A stretch of DNA of 64,000 bases from JAJEAD01 sp965221555 (GCA_965221555.1 OZ244895.1:496001-560000); one strand, 5' to 3'; positions 29,952 to 38,256 are shown, numbered from the stretch's first letter. Numbers and translations: made by a program. Notes: generated by a model not told the origin, from the letters alone.

Positions 29952-31106
29952 ATGACCCAACGGCTCGCCTCACTCGAGATCTACCCACCCGCGGAAAAGA
30001 TGGCCTACGTCGATGCCGCGTCGGTAGGACTCATGCACGCGGGCGCGGCGCGCTCCATCAACCGCTGGCAGCAGTCGCTCGCCGAGGAGGGGACGGTCGC
30101 CTTCGACGAAGAGGCGGAACGGCGCATCCTCGACGACCTGTCGCGGGCGGCGGCCAGGCTCTTCAACGCGCAGCCGGAGGACATCGCGATCGCGTCGGGG
30201 GAGACGCCGCTCATGGCCTCCCTCGCCTGGGCGGTCTCCCCGCCGCGGGGCGCCAACATCGTCGCCTCGGAGGCTACCCACCCGAGCACCATCTACCCCT
30301 GGATGCGGGTCGCCGAGACGACGGAGGCCGAAGTACGCTGGGCGCGCGGCGAGGATCACTACGTCGCGCCGGAGGCGATCGCGGAGCTGGTCGACGAGCG
30401 CACCGCGGTGATTTGCCTGTCCCACGTGGAGTACGGCACCGGCCAGCTTCACGACCTCGCACGCTTCGCCGAGTTGGCCCATGCCAACGGCGCACTGCTC
30501 GTCGTCGATGCGACCCAGTCCGCCGGTCAGGTGCCCATCGACGTGAAGGCCACCGGGGTCGATGCGGTGCTGTCGTCCACCTACAAGTGGATGTGCGGAC
30601 CCTTCGGGGCGGGAGTCATGTACCTCTCCCCCGGCCTGCAGGAGACCAGTCCTGGAATCGTGGGCTGGAGAAGTCACGACGACATGTGGGACTTCCAGGC
30701 CGACCGCCTGGTCTATCCCCGCTCGGCAAAGCGCTTCGAGTACGGAACCATGGCCTACGGCGCCGTCCTGGGGGCCGGCGAGGCGATCGACTTCCTGCTC
30801 GAACTGGGGATCGACACCATCGCCGCACACAATCGGGCGATCGCCGAAGAGCTGCGCCTCGGCCTGACGGATCTGGGGGCGGAGATTCTGTCGCCTCCCG
30901 ACGCACGGGAGCGCTCCGCCATCGTCGCCGCCCGATTCCCGGGTCGAGACCGCCGCGCCCTGGGCGCGGCGCTGAAGGCCCAGGGTGTGGTGGCGTCCCT
31001 GCGGCGCGATTTCATCCGCTTCTCGCCCCACCTCTACAACGACTCGGAGGATGTGCGCGCGGTGCTTTGCGCTCTGCGTGCCGCCCTGACCGCGAAGTCG
31101 GCCTGA
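29952..31106 (+). CDS. Class V PLP aminotransferase-fold protein
   Basis: A 384-residue class V fold protein (cysteine desulfurase / isopenicillin-N-epimerase group). The substrate and PLP regions include YVDAASVGLMHAGAARS, ATHPSTIYPWM, LLVVDATQSAGQVPIDV (PLP-binding Asp) and the Schiff-base Lys in STYKWMCGPFGAGVMYL. It lacks an obvious persulfide Cys loop, so an epimerase, lyase or aminotransferase role is likelier than sulfur transfer. The ATG at 29952 has GAGGA six bases upstream. The 286-bp gap before it shows no gene. A repeat copy (C) follows its stop. Confidence 0.87.
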   Translation: MTQRLASLEIYPPAEKMAYVDAASVGLMHAGAARSINRWQQSLAEEGTVAFDEEAERRILDDLSRAAARLFNAQPEDIAIASGETPLMASLAWAVSPPRGANIVASEATHPSTIYPWMRVAETTEAEVRWARGEDHYVAPEAIAELVDERTAVICLSHVEYGTGQLHDLARFAELAHANGALLVVDATQSAGQVPIDVKATGVDAVLSSTYKWMCGPFGAGVMYLSPGLQETSPGIVGWRSHDDMWDFQADRLVYPRSAKRFEYGTMAYGAVLGAGEAIDFLLELGIDTIAAHNRAIAEELRLGLTDLGAEILSPPDARERSAIVAARFPGRDRRALGAALKAQGVVASLRRDFIRFSPHLYNDSEDVRAVLCALRAALTAKSA

Positions 31107-31133
31107 GTGTCATCGCGAGAGCGCGAGCGCGCC

Positions 31134-31427
31134 TAACCCGGATGTTTCACCGATTTCTCAACTCGCGGACGCCAATATGCTCGCGGCTGCGGGCCTCCCT
31201 CCCTCAAGCCGCTTTGACATAGTGTCGGCTACCTGCTGCGCTGCGCAGTCCTGCTTCGCTTGCAGGCCAGGGCAAGCCATCCTTGGCTTGCCCGCTCGCC
31301 GGGGCAAAGCGCCACCGGCGCTTCGCCTTTATCCGGCTCGCCCTTCAGCGTCTTTCAGTCCGTGCGCCCCACTATCACGGCATCTTGGCGCCCGAAGCGG
31401 CCGAAAATCGGTGAAACATCCGGGCTA
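31134..31427. repeat. Dispersed repeat element, copy C (complete long form)
   Basis: A 294-bp element in the opposite orientation to A and B. It is bounded by TAACCCGGATGTTTCACCGA and the inverse of TAGCCCGGATGTTTCACCGA, an almost perfect 22-bp terminal inverted repeat. The inner insert contains GGGCAAGCCA-TCCT-TGGCTTGCCC, a perfect 10-bp stem (31271-31294), and a GC-rich second hairpin (GGCAAAGCGCC...GGCGCTTCGCC). It lies between two convergent genes: the aminotransferase and the nitrile hydratase beta subunit. Confidence 0.88.
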
Positions 31428-31435
31428 AAGCCAAC

Positions 31436-31520
31436 GAACATCGGTGCAACCTGCGGGCCAAGTGGCAAGCGGCGCGACGGAGCACCGCCCGCAACCGCGA
31501 GCAGACCGGCGGGCATGGAG
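31436..31520. repeat. Degenerate repeat remnant next to copy C (I)
   Basis: AACATCGGTGCAACCTGCGG resembles the element end, and GCGGCGCGACGGAG...ACCGCGAGCAGACCGGC matches the inner part of copy A (GCGGCGCGACGGAGGG, CACGAGCAGATTGGC). It looks like a decayed second element beside copy C. The rest of the gap to 31635 holds nothing recognisable. Confidence 0.5.
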
Positions 31521-31635
31521 GAGAAACAGGGAGATATTGCGGCCCGACCATTGAGCACGGCCGACCCGCACGGCGCCACTCGCATCCCAGTTCGCGGTGA
31601 ACAGCAGCCAGAAAGAGGGGGCGGCGGACGAGGAA

Positions 31636-32301
31636 TCAGCCCGCCGGGACCGTTTCGAGGTAATCCTCCCAGAGATCCACGTACACCGAGCCGCGAGGAT
31701 CGCCGTCGCCTCCCCAGAGCTCGGCCGCGCTGAAGCGCACCGAGTAGAGCGGCTGCGGCTGGCGCCCCTTCCCGTGGGCGTGGGCGTCGGGAAAGACGAA
31801 GGTGCCGTGGCAGTGTTCGATGGCGCCGCTGCGCCCGCGCACGTAGCGCGGCGCCCGGGTGTGTCCCATCGGGTGACGGTTGCGCACCCTCACCCGGTCT
31901 CCGGCCCGATAGCGCGCGGGGCGGTCGCCGGCCCGAGCCGAGCCGCCGCGCTCCAGGATGGCCCGCACTTCATCCGGACCGGCAACTTCGAGCTCCGGTG
32001 GGCGGGGACCGGCGGAGCGGCCGGTCCGAAGCTCGTCCTCGCTCGCCAGGCCCTGCTCGACGAGCAGGGTCAGGAGTCCCTCCAGCCAGATCTCGTAGTA
32101 GCTTGACCCGAGGTAGCGCGGCGGCGGGATGCGCTCCCGGGCGTAACGGGCCATGTCCAGGTTCCAGCGCCCGAGCAATCCGCACGCGAGCGCGAGGGCG
32201 AAGGCGCGCCGCTCCCACTCGTGGTGGAACACCGGCTCGTTCGGCTCCGGCGTCACCGGACCGAAGCCGTGCATGCCGCCGAGATCGTGGCCGGCGTTCA
32301 C
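31636..32301 (-). CDS. nthB: Nitrile hydratase subunit beta
   Basis: A 221-residue NHase beta chain. The start VNAGHDLGGMHGFGPV is the family hallmark, and VRVRNRHPMGHTRAPRYVRGRSGAI and the C-terminal VYVDLWEDYLE complete the SH3-like domain. With the alpha chain it converts nitriles to amides. The GTG at 32301 overlaps the alpha-chain stop (GTGA). The frame is open far upstream, but that stretch is only the shadow of the alpha gene. No activator/accessory gene follows; instead come a repeat and a convergent aminotransferase gene. Confidence 0.94.
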   Translation of the reverse strand: MNAGHDLGGMHGFGPVTPEPNEPVFHHEWERRAFALALACGLLGRWNLDMARYARERIPPPRYLGSSYYEIWLEGLLTLLVEQGLASEDELRTGRSAGPRPPELEVAGPDEVRAILERGGSARAGDRPARYRAGDRVRVRNRHPMGHTRAPRYVRGRSGAIEHCHGTFVFPDAHAHGKGRQPQPLYSVRFSAAELWGGDGDPRGSVYVDLWEDYLETVPAG

Positions 32302-32912
32302 TGGTTCGCGTCCCCTGAGGGCGTCAGCGCAAGACCGACCCCGATCATCGAATCCCGTGTCACCAGCGCCGCGAGCGCCTCTTCCCCCATGCCCTCGGTG
32401 CCGGGGGGTCGCCGGGGCAACACCATGTAGCGAAGCTCCGCGGTCGAGTCCCACACTCGAATCTCGGTCTCCCGGGGCAGTTCGACCCCGAAATCCGCAA
32501 GCACACCGCGAGGGTCGCGCACCGACTTGGCGCGATAAGGGGCGGACTTGTACCAGACCGGGGGCAGTCCGAGCACCGGCCACGGATAGCAGGAGCACAG
32601 CGTGCAGACCACCATGTTGTGTACGCGTTCGGTGTTCTCGAGCGCTCTCATGTCCTCGCCCTGCCGCCCCCGGTAGCCGAGCGAAGCGATCGCCGCGCCG
32701 GCGTTGGCGAGCAGCCACTCCCGATACTGCGGGTCCGTCCAGGCGCGTGCCACCACCCGGGCGCCGTTGCGCGGTCCCACCTTTGTCTCGTAGGTATCGA
32801 TGAGGACGTCCAGGGCCTGTGGGTCGACCAGCCCCTTCTCCACCAGGAGCGACTCGAGAGACCTGACCCGCACTTCAATGTCCCCGAGCGTCGGATGGTC
32901 ATGCTCGCTCAT
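32298..32912 (-). CDS. nthA: Nitrile hydratase subunit alpha (cobalt type)
   Basis: A 204-residue NHase alpha chain. The metal-binding motif VCTLCSCYPW (Cys103, Cys106, Cys108) has Thr after the first Cys, as in cobalt enzymes (iron enzymes have Ser). The C-terminal RYMVLPRRPPGTEGMGEEALAALVTRDSMIGV is characteristic. Two of the cysteines are normally oxidised after assembly with the help of an activator protein, which is not encoded nearby. The ATG at 32912 has AGGAG and a further AGGA upstream. Gene order alpha-beta is the usual one for low-molecular-mass cobalt enzymes only in part; beta-alpha is more frequent there. Confidence 0.95.
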   Translation of the reverse strand: MSEHDHPTLGDIEVRVRSLESLLVEKGLVDPQALDVLIDTYETKVGPRNGARVVARAWTDPQYREWLLANAGAAIASLGYRGRQGEDMRALENTERVHNMVVCTLCSCYPWPVLGLPPVWYKSAPYRAKSVRDPRGVLADFGVELPRETEIRVWDSTAELRYMVLPRRPPGTEGMGEEALAALVTRDSMIGVGLALTPSGDANQ

Positions 32913-33333
32913 GTCCTGTCTCCTCCTCTCGTATCGAGTCGGACTTCGTGGCGTTTCACGGTCCGCGCCGGCCCCACGCCGGCGCCGTCCTCGAAACGAT
33001 GCCCGGTCATGTGCTCTCTCGAAGCCCGAACTCCCCGAGGAGTGTAGCGCGGGAGGCGTCGCCTCGAACCACCCGGTATCCTCGTTGCGCGCAAGGAACA
33101 AAACTATTTTGTCTTTGACCTAGATGAATGGTTTCACGGCATACGTTGAACGCACCGGAGTGGCAAGGCGGTGTTGTCAGTCCACCTGGCTCGCTTGTTC
33201 GACAGGAACGAGTCGGGTCAGGGGAAGTCCGATCCGTGCACGCTTGCGCGCTCACTTGCGAACGCTCTGGGCCCCGACGGCCTCTGCCGGCCTCTGCGCA
33301 CCCCTCGCTGGGTGAGTCGGGGCCGTAGCGCGG
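32913..33333. other. 421-bp intergenic region upstream of nitrile hydratase
   Basis: It lies between the nthA start and the trmB stop, both on the minus strand. No gene is supported. An AT-rich patch at 33095-33130, unlike its surroundings, holds a short dyad and is the most likely promoter zone for nthAB. Confidence 0.4.
33099..33111. promoter_or_regulatory. AT-rich dyad upstream of nitrile hydratase genes
   Basis: CAAAACTATTTTG is a dyad with five-base arms around a three-base centre, in an otherwise GC-rich background, 187 bases upstream of the nthA start. It could be a regulator site or part of a promoter. No experimental or family support is visible. Confidence 0.3.
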
Positions 33334-34038
33334 CTATGCGTCCTCGAACCGGACACGGGCGAAGGAGAGATCACGCACACTGTGACCGAGGCCCGCCGCG
33401 CGCCGCTCGAAGCGGGTGAGTACCCGCTCCGGCGCACGGGGCGCAAAGTGCCCCGCCCCCGCGAGATTGCGCAGCATGGGTTCACCTTCCAGCACCTCCA
33501 GCATGTGCAGGGCGTAGGGAGGCCAGTCGGTCGCGAGGAGGAAACGCCCACCGGGAACGAGGCGGCTCGCAACCAGGCGCGCGAAAGCGGGGTTGACCAG
33601 CCGGCGCTTGTGGTGGCGTTTCTTGGGCCAGGGATCGGGAAAGAAGAGATAGACCTCGTGCAGGGACTCCTCGGGCAGGCAGCCGGACAGGACCTCGACC
33701 GCGTCACCCGCGATCACCCGCAAGTTGGTGAGGCCGCGCGACATCGCCTGATGCAGCACCCGGCCGATGCCGGGCTCGTACACCTCCACTCCGAGGAAGT
33801 CGCGCTCGGGCGAGGCGCCAGCCATCTCGATCAGGGCATCGCCCATCCCGAAGCCCAGCTCCGCGCAACGCGGCGCATTGCGCCCGAATGCCTCCCTCAA
33901 GTCACAGCGGCGATCCGCGGGCAGGCCCAGGACCGGCAAGTACTCGTCGAGTGCGCGGCGCTGCGCCTCCGTCATGCGCCCCGAGCGCCGCACGTAACTG
34001 CGCACGGGGCGCCGGTGGTGCGAGTCCTCGGCCCGCAT
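33334..34038 (-). CDS. trmB: tRNA (guanine(46)-N7)-methyltransferase
   Basis: A 234-residue TrmB. The N-terminal RRPVRSYVRRSGRMTEAQRRALDEYLPVLGL matches the bacterial family (RSFVRR.GR.T). The AdoMet motif is ELGFGMGDALIEMA, and the YLFFPDPWPKKRHHKRRLV motif is diagnostic. It makes m7G46 in tRNA. Its ATG (34038) lies inside the end sequence of a small degenerate repeat (GGTGAGATATGCGGG). In E. coli trmB precedes mutY; here it is about 6 kb from yggX and in the opposite orientation. Confidence 0.96.
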   Translation of the reverse strand: MRAEDSHHRRPVRSYVRRSGRMTEAQRRALDEYLPVLGLPADRRCDLREAFGRNAPRCAELGFGMGDALIEMAGASPERDFLGVEVYEPGIGRVLHQAMSRGLTNLRVIAGDAVEVLSGCLPEESLHEVYLFFPDPWPKKRHHKRRLVNPAFARLVASRLVPGGRFLLATDWPPYALHMLEVLEGEPMLRNLAGAGHFAPRAPERVLTRFERRAAGLGHSVRDLSFARVRFEDA

Positions 34039-34121
34039 ATCTCACCGATCTCCTGATACGGCACGCAACCGCGAGCACCCTGGCGCTCGCAGCCCTTCTG
34101 CGGGAAACCGAATGGTGGCTA
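34031..34121. repeat. Short degenerate repeat element (H) between desaturase and trmB
   Basis: GCCCGCATATCTCACCGATC at the left and CGCAACCGCGAGCACCCTGG, GCGGGAAACCGAATGGTGGCTA at the right resemble the two arms of the dispersed element with the middle deleted. The left end contains the trmB ATG; the right end contains the TAG stop of the desaturase gene (34121-34119). The right-arm match is loose. Confidence 0.45.
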
Positions 34122-35159
34122 CAAAAGCGGCGACTCGGAGCTGGCCTTGCCGGCAGTCGCCGGGTCCGTCTCGCGCAACATTCGAATGATCTCTCGCTGG
34201 CCGGCCAGATAGCCACGCGCTTCCACCACCACCTTGTCCCCGACGAGGGCATGTGCCGCCGGCAGTGCGTGAAAAGGGAGGTTCGGAAACAGGTGGTGCT
34301 CGGCGTGATAGGGCATCTGCCACGCGATGACCCTGATGAGCGGATGGGTCAGCGTCGTACGGGTGTTGCGCAGGAGATCCGGGCTCTCGTCGCATCCGAC
34401 ATGCTCCGCCACCCTGAGGATTCTCTGAATGGGCTCGCCCGCGATCCGGGGCGCAAGCCAGGCCACGACCAGCACCCACGCGAATTCGAAGTACAGGGCC
34501 AACGCAAAGAGCGCCGCGTAGAGCAGCACCATGATGCGGGACTCCAGCACCATCAGGCCGCGCCGGCCGGCCGGGACGTACGTCGCGCTGGCCGGATGCA
34601 CGAATCCGCAGGCATGCTTGACCATCCACGAGAGGTTGCGCCACCAGAACCACAACCCCGCGCAGTACCACAGGTACTGGCCGAAGGTCGCCGGGCTCGG
34701 CAGCACCAGGGAAGGATCCTTTCCCTGCACCTGGGTGTAACGGTGGTGGCCGAGATGGAAATAGCGGAAGTAGAAGGGCGGCACGATGTAGACGAACCCG
34801 GTCACCCAGAGCACGGCTTCGTTCAGCGCGCGGGTCCTGAACGCCGTTGCGTGGGCGCACTCGTGCAGCGGGGAGAACAGGAACCCGATGACAAACGCCT
34901 GAAATGCGAACACGGGCCAGAAGAGCGGCCCGGGAAAGGTCTTCCAGCACAGCCATCCGCCGATCCCGATCAGCGCGTAGTGGCCAAGAAAGTACACGAG
35001 TCCGTGCACGTCGCTTCGCCGCGATAGTCGCTCAAGCAGGGGCCTCGCAATCAACGAGGCGGGCCGGTGCGACACCGCCGCCGCATCCGGCCGCTCGCCT
35101 GGAGCCTCGCCAGCGCCGAGGCCGAGATCGGCGTCGCCAATCAGTTGCTCGCCGGACAT
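34119..35159 (-). CDS. Fatty acid desaturase family protein
   Basis: A 346-residue membrane di-iron desaturase. The three histidine boxes are HECAH (residues 99-103), HLGHH (135-139) and HAEHH near residue 285, in the usual order. About four membrane helices flank them (VYFLGHYALIGIGGWLCW, FWPVFAFQAFVIGFLF, VLWVTGFVYIVPPFYF, IMVLLYAALFALALYFEFAWVLVVAWL). It probably desaturates acyl-lipids or a carotenoid-like substrate. Its ATG is at 35159, and its promoter probably lies in the region shared with the divergent tRNA gene. Confidence 0.9.
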   Translation of the reverse strand: MSGEQLIGDADLGLGAGEAPGERPDAAAVSHRPASLIARPLLERLSRRSDVHGLVYFLGHYALIGIGGWLCWKTFPGPLFWPVFAFQAFVIGFLFSPLHECAHATAFRTRALNEAVLWVTGFVYIVPPFYFRYFHLGHHRYTQVQGKDPSLVLPSPATFGQYLWYCAGLWFWWRNLSWMVKHACGFVHPASATYVPAGRRGLMVLESRIMVLLYAALFALALYFEFAWVLVVAWLAPRIAGEPIQRILRVAEHVGCDESPDLLRNTRTTLTHPLIRVIAWQMPYHAEHHLFPNLPFHALPAAHALVGDKVVVEARGYLAGQREIIRMLRETDPATAGKASSESPLL

Positions 35160-35225
35160 GGTTCCTGTGTCAACTCCCGTTCGGCTCCGACCGGCTCGTC
35201 TTCATTCTCCGCAATAGATAGCGCG

Positions 35226-35231
35226 GTTACA
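35226..35231 (+). promoter_or_regulatory. Likely -10 box of the tRNA-Gly promoter
   Basis: TACAAT lies 12 bases upstream of the mature tRNA 5' end. A weak -35 candidate (TTCATT, 35201-35206) lies about 19 bases further upstream. The spacing is slightly long, so only the -10 is reasonably supported. Confidence 0.4.
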
Positions 35232-35242
35232 ATGCGAAGCAT

Positions 35243-35316
35243 CGGCGGGTGTTGTTCAATGGTAGAACCTCAGCTTCCCAAGCTGATGACGGGGGTTCGA
35301 TTCCCCTCACCCGCTC
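35243..35316 (+). tRNA. tRNA-Gly (anticodon CCC)
   Basis: The cloverleaf folds by eye: acceptor GCGGGTG/CACCCGC, a D arm around GTTCAATGGTAGAAC, an anticodon stem TCAGC/GCTGA closing the loop TTCCCAA (anticodon CCC), a T arm GGGGG-TTCGATT-CCCCT, discriminator T and an encoded CCA. It reads GGG codons. It stands alone, not in an operon. Confidence 0.96.
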
Positions 35317-35384
35317 CAGACATCTCCTGAGCGCGGGTGTCGGGAGGCGCGCCACCGGTGCCCGATGGGCGGGGGCGGCCGTGC

Positions 35385-36215
35385 CTACCAGAGAGAGCCT
35401 CCCGCCACGTCGATGTCCGACATGTTGATGCCTTGCGCGTCGTCGCGGCACAGGAAGGCGGCCAGAGCGGCGATCTCGCCCGGAGGGATGGTGCGCTTCT
35501 GCGGGTAGCTGGCCGCAATCCCGGCCACGATCTCATCGACGCTGCGCCCCTCTCGCTCCGCGCGCTCGATGAGCGAGGCACGCAGCATGCCGGTGTCGAC
35601 GTAACCCGGGTTGACGGCGTTGCAGGTGACCCCGTGCGGTGCGCCCTCCAGGGCGACGCAGCGGGTCAGGCCGAGGATGCCCGCCTTCGAGGCGCAGTAG
35701 GCGCCGTTGATCGCCTCGCCGATGTTCCCGGCGGTGGATGCGATGTTCACGATGCGGCCCCAGCCCCTCTCGATCATGCCGGGCAGTGCGAGCTTGGTCA
35801 TGCGATAGCAGCCGTTGAGGTTGATGTCGATAACGCGGTGCCAGCTTTCGTCGTCGTGGCCGCAGATCGGATGCTCGAAGCCGACTCCCGCCGCGTTGCA
35901 GAGGATGTCCACCTTGCCGAAGGCGTCCACCGCGGCCTGGTAGAGCGCCGCACAGGACTCGGTGCTGCGCAGGTCGTGGTCGGCGCCGATCGCGCGCACG
36001 CCCTGCGCCTCGACGGCGCGCACCGCCTGTGCCATCTCCTCCGGCGTCGGAAAGTGCGCGTGCACGCCGGGTGCCGCACATCCTTCGCCTGCGAGCCGGG
36101 ACCCGATCGCGACATCGCAGCCCCGAGCCGCGAGCGCGAGCGCGATGGCGTGCCCCTGGCCGGTGGCCCCTCCCGTCACCAGCGCGGCGCGGGACTCGAG
36201 ATAGCGTTCCGTCAT
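35385..36215 (-). CDS. SDR family oxidoreductase
   Basis: A 276-residue short-chain dehydrogenase. The cofactor motif is TGGATGQGHAIA, with NAAG-type CNAAGVGFEH, the catalytic Ser in NIASTAGN and the catalytic YCASK. The C-terminal GGSLW is typical of classical SDRs. The ATG at 36215 is used; the frame stays open upstream but the homology begins at RAALVTGG. It stands alone after the tRNA gene. The substrate is unknown. Confidence 0.9.
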   Translation of the reverse strand: MTERYLESRAALVTGGATGQGHAIALALAARGCDVAIGSRLAGEGCAAPGVHAHFPTPEEMAQAVRAVEAQGVRAIGADHDLRSTESCAALYQAAVDAFGKVDILCNAAGVGFEHPICGHDDESWHRVIDINLNGCYRMTKLALPGMIERGWGRIVNIASTAGNIGEAINGAYCASKAGILGLTRCVALEGAPHGVTCNAVNPGYVDTGMLRASLIERAEREGRSVDEIVAGIAASYPQKRTIPPGEIAALAAFLCRDDAQGINMSDIDVAGGSLW

Positions 36216-36403
36216 CGTCTTCGGCTCCTCGTCGTCATTCCGGGGCACCGTAGCGCAAGGCCGAAGAGGAAGCACCTTGGCCGCGGCGTTCGGACCCCGG
36301 AGTGGCGGCCACACCGGCGTGTTAATGTGCCCGGATTGTGCACCGTTACCCGCCCGTGGGCTTCGAAGGGTACGTCCACGACCTCCAGGAGGAGAGCAGC
36401 AAC

Positions 36404-36589
36404 ATGTTGCGACCGCCGAAAAAGAAATCCACCGAATCGATTCCCGTGTATTCCTCCCGTCCCGGGGACTTGTACATTCGAGTAAGCGACCTGCTTCGCA
36501 ACAAGGACGCCCAGGAGCAAATTCGCAAGATGGCCGAAATAGCCGAGGCCGGTGAGACCCGGGGCAAACGGGGGCCGACCACACCTTGA
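36404..36589 (+). CDS. Small hypothetical protein, 61 aa
   Basis: A short basic protein, MLRPPKKKSTESIPVYSSRP then GDLYIRVSDLLRNKDAQEQI, ending in a charged tail. A strong AGGAGGAG sequence lies upstream of the ATG at 36404, which is the main support. It is read towards the convergent M81 peptidase gene. No family is recognised. Confidence 0.5.
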   Translation: MLRPPKKKSTESIPVYSSRPGDLYIRVSDLLRNKDAQEQIRKMAEIAEAGETRGKRGPTTP

Positions 36590-36660
36590 ACTTCGAGTCC
36601 GGATGCCCCTATAGAGGGCGTAGTTGCCGGGTAAGTCCGGCCGTTACAGGGACTGTGATC

Positions 36661-38148
36661 TCATGGCCAAGCGGTAAGGGGTAGATCGTCGAATGGCCAG
36701 CAGGGGCGGCGCAGGCGCCGGAAGCTACCAAGCTTGCGCACGTCGGGGTGGGTGACGCCCACCGCGTCCACCGGAATGAAGCGCTCGATTTTCCCGGCCA
36801 GGGCTTGACGCACATGCAGCCCGAGCCCTTTGAACCCGACCGCCTGCATCTGCCTCACGTCAATACCGAGCGCTTCGAAGATGTCGATGTTCTCTGTCAC
36901 CATGCGCCGTTCCGTGACCACAACGTTCACCCCGCCCACCTCGAGCACCCCGACCGCCCCGAACTCGAAGGCACGGCCGGACCAGGTGTCGATGGCGAGC
37001 GGGCCGTGGTGAATGCGCCCCACCCGTCCGCTGACTTCAAGGCTCTCACCGTGGAGACGATCGGTCTTCGCGCCAAGGCGCAGCGTCATCTGCGAACCGG
37101 TGCCGGCCGCAGCCATGGCGCGGGCCGATTCGGCATCGAAGATCGTCGACAATCCGCCCCGTTCGACGCCGCCTTCCCGCATTGCGCGCAGGATGGCGAC
37201 GCTGTCGCATGAGCCGCCACCGGCCGGGTCGTCGCACTCGTCGATGAGTCCCACCGGCTCGCCCGCGGAGAGCGCCTCGGCGACCGCGCGATCGAGCGGG
37301 ACGAGCGGGACGACGAACTCCTCCCGGCGCCTCCACGCTTCGCGCGCGAGCCGCGCGGCAAGACGTTCCGCGAGCGCCCGGTCTCCGTCGGTGGTGCATA
37401 CCACGCTGAAGCCTGCGTCGGGCTGATCGGAACCGTAAAATCCACCATGGATGGAGATGTCGAGCACCCCGGGCTCGGATTCGAGTTCGGCCCGCAGCCG
37501 ATGCAGCTCGTGCATGGGACCCTGGTCCGTGGCCATGTTGATGGCGGGAAGCAACATCGGAGGGTGCACGCGCGCCGATACCGGAGAGATTGAGCCGGTC
37601 CGCGCCCGCAACGCGAGCTCCGCCGCCTCCACCCCACGTTCAAAAGCGTCGCGGTGCGGCTCCTCGTTGTACGCGAGAGTGAGGTCCGCCGCCTGTAGCA
37701 GACGAGCGGTGGTGTCCGAATGCAGATCCATCACCACTGCGATGACCGCGGGTCCGCCGGCCGCGGCGCGTACCGCGGCCACGATCTCACCCTCCGGGTC
37801 GTCCGCCGCCGCCCCTTCTGCGGACATCCCGCCGTGAAGGCTCAGCAGGATCGCGTCGAGCGGACCCGCCGCCTCCACCGCACTCACCAGGCGGTCTCGG
37901 ACTTCGTCGAAGACCTGCGCCTCGACCGGCCCGGACGGAAGACACGATGCCGCGATTGAGGGAGTTACCTCGTGGGCGCCACCGGCCGCCGTTTCGAGGA
38001 AGCCGCCGAGCACGGTGCGCCGACCTCGGTGGGCGTCGAGCACCGCGTCTCCGAGGAGAAACTCATGCGCCTCGAAGTCGGCGCGACTGGTCGGACCCGC
38101 GCAGAAGCAGTTGCTCTCGTGCGAGAACTCGCCAACCAGGATGCGCAT
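36661..38148 (-). CDS. M81 family metallopeptidase (MlrC-like)
   Basis: A 495-residue member of the microcystinase C (MlrC) family, which hydrolyses linearised cyclic peptides and small peptides in characterised cases. Zinc ligands by family pattern are Asp141 and His143 in MDLHSDTT and His165 in EEPHRD. The N-terminal MRILVGEFSHESN and SIHGGFYGSDQPDAG are also diagnostic. The ATG at 38148 has AGGAGG nine bases upstream. It lies 108 bases after the ABC importer binding-protein gene on the same strand, suggesting that the imported solute is a peptide or amide processed inside the cell. Confidence 0.9.
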   Translation of the reverse strand: MRILVGEFSHESNCFCAGPTSRADFEAHEFLLGDAVLDAHRGRRTVLGGFLETAAGGAHEVTPSIAASCLPSGPVEAQVFDEVRDRLVSAVEAAGPLDAILLSLHGGMSAEGAAADDPEGEIVAAVRAAAGGPAVIAVVMDLHSDTTARLLQAADLTLAYNEEPHRDAFERGVEAAELALRARTGSISPVSARVHPPMLLPAINMATDQGPMHELHRLRAELESEPGVLDISIHGGFYGSDQPDAGFSVVCTTDGDRALAERLAARLAREAWRRREEFVVPLVPLDRAVAEALSAGEPVGLIDECDDPAGGGSCDSVAILRAMREGGVERGGLSTIFDAESARAMAAAGTGSQMTLRLGAKTDRLHGESLEVSGRVGRIHHGPLAIDTWSGRAFEFGAVGVLEVGGVNVVVTERRMVTENIDIFEALGIDVRQMQAVGFKGLGLHVRQALAGKIERFIPVDAVGVTHPDVRKLGSFRRLRRPCWPFDDLPLTAWP

Positions 38149-38256
38149 CGCTCGAGTCCTCCTGCCTGGAAGTGCGGGCGGCGGCATTCGGCCCGACCTT
38201 GACCTTCCGGATGGGAGGCCCTTCTCCCGCCTCGAGAGAAGGACCTTGCTACTACG

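Noticed and set aside
32302..32718. An upstream extension of the nitrile hydratase beta frame.
   Set aside because: It overlaps the alpha gene completely; the GTG at 32301 with a GTGA overlap and the hallmark MHGFGPV start fit the family.
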